DNA from: Plectrocnemia conspersa
Taxonomy: Eukaryota > Arthropoda > Insecta > Trichoptera > Polycentropodidae
Length of the DNA: 64,000 nucleotides
Assembly (NCBI GenBank): GCA_009617715.1
Contig: VTFK01000155.1
Span: 682,001 to 746,000 of the forward strand
Reading direction: 5' to 3'
The notes under the pieces were generated by a model, which had not been told where the DNA came from, did no database searches, and was given only the letters and a program-made list of their open reading frames with translations. The position numbers and the translations under genes are program-made. This document shows, in pieces, positions 60,667 to 64,000 of the stretch (positions within the stretch are counted from its first letter, which is position 1; each line of letters begins with the position of its first letter).

Positions 60667-61217
60667 GTGTACACCACAGTTAAGGAAAGATTAAATGAAA
60701 ACAATAGCGTTGTGGTAAATTTAAGCGAAGGCATTCTAAATTTGATAAACTATTTATTGGCACGACTTATTGCTACTGTATGTTTTCAACATAATTATTT
60801 AAATAGATATGATGATATTACGAGAAAAATATATACAGATAATGAAGGAGTCGAGCCGATAATACCACATGATATTAATTAAATTAGTAATTAAATTTTA
60901 ATTAAACTACGCTAATGAAAAAATGCCGAGGTTGCTTGGATTATTTTTTTTTAAAGTGACGTCATTCTTTTCAGGTGGTAAAAAACTATTTATCGATGGG
61001 TATTTCAACCCATTATGAATTACATTGCGAGCTGAAAATAGCCGTGAACGTTTATTTAAAAAAATCAGGCAGAATAAACTGTGCGAATTTTTTAACACCA
61101 AGAAAGTTTTTACTGCTTCAAATTCACACAATAGATTTTCTGATTAATAAATTATTTAACAAAATAAATATTACTATTTTTCTAGAAGTGCCGACATATT
61201 TTTCAGATAATAGATGA
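60667..61217 (+). other. Two adjacent unidentified ORFs
   Basis: Open frames of 71 codons (60667-60882, no ATG at its start) and 80 codons (60975-61217, starting from GTG) lie in tandem on the plus strand. The first contains ERLNENNSVVVNLSEGILNL and ends YTDNEGVEPIIPHDIN, the second has YELHCELKIAVNVYLKKSG. Both have a less AT-driven residue mix than the chance ORFs nearby, but I recognise no domain. They could be exons, or remnants of one inserted gene. Confidence 0.25.
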
Positions 61218-62500
61218 CTTACTATATAACAGAAGCAATTACACAGTAAGCTTACTAGAAAACTTAGTACAATGCAGTAGATTCTAGATTACCTTCTACA
61301 AGGATAATATGAGATATTTTTTAACATTGAGAATTATTAGGGCACTAGAATTTTATTATATGCCAGCTAGTGACGATGCGAAGCATTTTTATTCTGTAAA
61401 TAATGTTTATTTTTGTATAGTTAATCACATATATATTTATTTATGAGATTAGGAAAAGCTAAGAAAACCTAATTGAAGTAACCGATCGAAATTGTAATTA
61501 TAAAAATCATTAATTCCGATTTTTCCAGTTAAGAAATTTAGCATTGTAGGTTCATGTGGTATTTGAACTTACGACTTTTCACAATAAGCACGATTATCCA
61601 TTTGCTTGGAATATTTAGAAAAAAAATTGATTATAAAGATTGATGCTCTCTTCAATCTTAGATTTTGCATTATTTTTTAATGGTAAGAATGGTTACAAAT
61701 GAATCGGATGTCGAATTATAATAGCAAAATCTGCCATAACTATTTTATTGGGCAGTTCGATTAGGTTAATTCTACTACATCTTCACAGGAGAGATTTCTT
61801 CAAGAAGTATTATACAACCGACAAATATTTGTTGAACATTATTATAATCGTACGTATTGTTAAAATTATGTTAAGTACCATTTGAGAATTGTAAAATTAT
61901 TTATACCTTAAAAACAAAGAATTGTATTTGTTTCGATGGTGTTAGGTATTTTGGCTTATAGTTACTCAGCAACTAGGACTGCAAAGAGATTAATAATTTT
62001 ATTATTTATCAAAAACATGAAAATAAGTCAATTTAAAATAATTATGAATTATATAAGATTCTTAGGTAAACCTCAGAAATGTTAAACTCTCAAAAGTAAT
62101 ACAAGTTCAACAAGAATTAGAGTAAACATATTGAGGATGCGTTAATCCTATTAGACACTACTGTCCTTGTTTACAAAAACGTGGAAATATGCATTAAAGT
62201 GCATCGTGTAATAGTATTAACCTTAAGAAGAAATTCTTTAAGTGCAGTGCTAAACTGGTCGAACGTGACAAATTAATATATTGTATATAAATTCATAAGA
62301 TGTATTATTGTCAATTACGTTTAACTTAAAGAGGAATCGAAACAGATTAACATTTCAAAAATTGTAGAATTAAGAAAAGTATACTTATAACGTATATATA
62401 TATATACAGTCATAATTTGTGATGAACTATGAAAGTTATGTTTTAATTTTAATTGAATATAATATATTATGAACTAGTCCATCCGAAGAAACCCATTCAT
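61218..62500. other. Intergenic AT-rich stretch upstream of the opsin
   Basis: I see no gene. A short TA tract lies at about 62395-62405. Confidence 0.4.
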
Positions 62501-62507
62501 TTTGCTC

Positions 62508-62577
62508 TATTGAATTAAGACCATCGATCGGCGACAGAGGTTTAACTTTCTTCGCAAGGTATAAAAGCACGAAGGAA
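62508..62577 (+). promoter_or_regulatory. Opsin core promoter: candidate RCSI/P3 site and TATA box
   Basis: TATAAAAG lies at 62570-62577, a canonical TATA box. About 52 bases upstream, TATTGAATTA (62508-62517) resembles the palindromic homeodomain site (RCSI/P3, TAATTGATTA-like) found just upstream of the TATA box in insect rhodopsin genes. Transcription would start at about 62600. The 5' UTR then has a 57-nt intron (donor at 62705, acceptor ending 62761). Confidence 0.6.
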
Positions 62578-62779
62578 TTGAATTCGAAGACGAGTGACTT
62601 CCAAAGCGCGTCCCCTGCAGCAACCTGAATTTGCTGAAACTGAAGTAGTTCGATTTAGTCGATTTTCTTCAGTGGCCAGCAATTCCCACTTTCGAACATA
62701 TCAGGTATTTATATTTTTCATTATAAATTAGTTGTGGCTAAAAGATTCTTGAATAAAACAGGTGGACAAGAAGTGAAAC

Positions 62780-64000
62780 ATGGCGGCTGATATTTTACCA
62801 GCCGGCTACAGTGCGCTTCAGTCATGGGGGGCGCAGGCCCAGGCTTACGGTGCCTCCAATTTGACAGTGGTCGATAAAGTTCCACCAAACATGCTTCACA
62901 TGATCGACCCTCACTGGTAATTATCATCTCGATACATAGTAGTTTTTACGAGATATTTTATTAAATATTATTTCAGGTATCAATTTCCTCCTATGAACCC
63001 CCTTTGGCACGGACTTCTCGGATTCACGATCGGCGTTTTGGGTGCAGTATCAATCATAGGAAACGGCATGGTCATATTTATATTTGGAGGACAAAAAGTA
63101 AATCTAAATCATATATTAAACCATCAAAGATATTCATAATGTTAATATAATTTTAACAGTCGCTGAAAACCCCGTCAAATCTCTTCGTTGTAAACTTGGC
63201 CTTCTCCGATTTTTTCATGATGTTCACGATGGCTCCACCGATGGTTGTAAATTGCTTTAACGAAACTTGGGTATTAGGTGAGACGAATCAATCTTTATTA
63301 ACTGTTGTATTTTTATTATAAAAATATAATTTTAAAGGTGCATTCATGTGCGAGTTGTACGGTTTCTGCGGCTCTCTTTTCGGCTGTGTTTCAATCTGGA
63401 CCATGACTATGATCGCTTTCGATAGATACAACGTCATTGTCAAAGGTCTGGCTGCTAAACCTTTAAGCAACAATGGCGCTATGCTGAGGATCATGGCAAT
63501 CTGGACATTCGCACTTGCATGGACGCTGGCTCCCTTCTTCGGCTGGAATAGGTACATTGATGAAACTTTAAGTAATATTAAACATATTAATATAAATATT
63601 ATTTGCTAGGTATGTACCCGAAGGAAACATGACTGCTTGCGGAACCGATTATTTGAACAAGGAATGGTTCAGTCGCAGTTATATCTTAATCTACTCGATC
63701 TTCGTGTACTTCGCTCCTCTCTTCTTGATTATCTACTCTTACTTCTTCATCATCCAGGTATATACTGATTATATCGATTATTTATATGGTTAATGCTACA
63801 TCTTAATACTTATTATAGGCTGTGTCAGCTCATGAGAAATCAATGAGAGAACAAGCGAAGAAGATGAATGTGGCATCTTTGAGATCGGCTGAACAATCGA
63901 ACACGAGCGCTGAATGCAAATTGGCCAAGGTATCACTTCATGTAAATGCGACATCATAATTTGAGCTCATTATTGACGATTGATTTACATAGGTTGCATT
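62780..64000 (+). CDS. LWS: Long-wavelength-sensitive visual opsin, 5' part
   Basis: Rhabdomeric, Gq-coupled green/long-wave visual pigment of photoreceptor cells. Exons in the window: 62780-62916, 62977-63097, 63160-63277, 63338-63551, 63610-63757, 63819-63929, 63993-64000 (cut by the window edge), all in phase; about 285 codons so far. The N terminus has the glycosylation site NLTVVDK and the LW-type lead [21 protein letters not shown]1 includes GNGMVIFIF, then [20 protein letters not shown] (TM2), the [15 protein letters not shown]3 segment with the disulphide Cys, and [25 protein letters not shown] is the typical LW second extracellular loop. [12 protein letters not shown] in loop 3 fits Gq coupling. 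The retinal-binding Lys and the C terminus lie beyond the window. Closest order not determined. Confidence 0.95.

Overview
The window is nuclear DNA from an insect. It is strongly AT-rich, its genes are split by short GT-AG introns, and it holds a ZAD-type C2H2 zinc-finger gene and a long-wavelength visual opsin. Many transposon families are present. A holometabolous insect is likely and a beetle is possible, but the order cannot be fixed from this sequence. I rebuilt every gene below exon by exon from splice sites and reading phase. Orthology calls rest on motifs recognised by eye, not on a search.

Layout. 0.5-4.0 kb (-): a ZAD/C2H2 zinc-finger protein (552 aa, 7 exons). 4.4-6.8 kb: dispersed repeats and a dead hAT transposase. 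7.2-8.6 kb (+): a GRTP1-like TBC Rab-GAP (335 aa), convergent with 9.2-9.7 kb (-): TIM14/DNAJC19 (120 aa). 9.8-14.7 kb: no gene; a dead Tc1/mariner element, a repeat copy and a 43-bp micro-insertion. 14.7-21.2 kb (-): the m6A reader Ythdf (695 aa). Its second intron carries a 3.15-kb piggyBac-like element in TTAA sites, itself split by a mariner. 21.8-23.9 kb: a dead mariner split by a hAT MITE, then a dead hAT transposase. 25.4-26.5 kb (-): RNase H2 subunit B (298 aa). 28.1-29.3 kb: two inverted copies of a GC-rich repeat. 30.9-56.7 kb (+): an ABCC4/MRP4-type ABC transporter (1345 aa, 22 exons, 14.1-kb first intron). 58.4-59.0 kb (-): single-exon GINS subunit SLD5 (198 aa). 60-61.2 kb: a cluster of palindromes and two unidentified ORFs. 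62.5-64.0 kb (+): the promoter and first exons of a long-wavelength opsin, cut by the window edge.

The genes do not form one pathway; this is an ordinary mix of housekeeping genes (mitochondrial import, genome maintenance, replication, RNA modification, Rab traffic, export) plus one photoreceptor gene. The accessory content is the transposon record: at least three MITE families whose boundaries show target-site duplications, two nested insertions, foldback elements inside transcribed introns, and several unnamed repeat families present in two to four copies. I found no CRISPR array, rRNA or convincing tRNA, and no new gene system I could defend.
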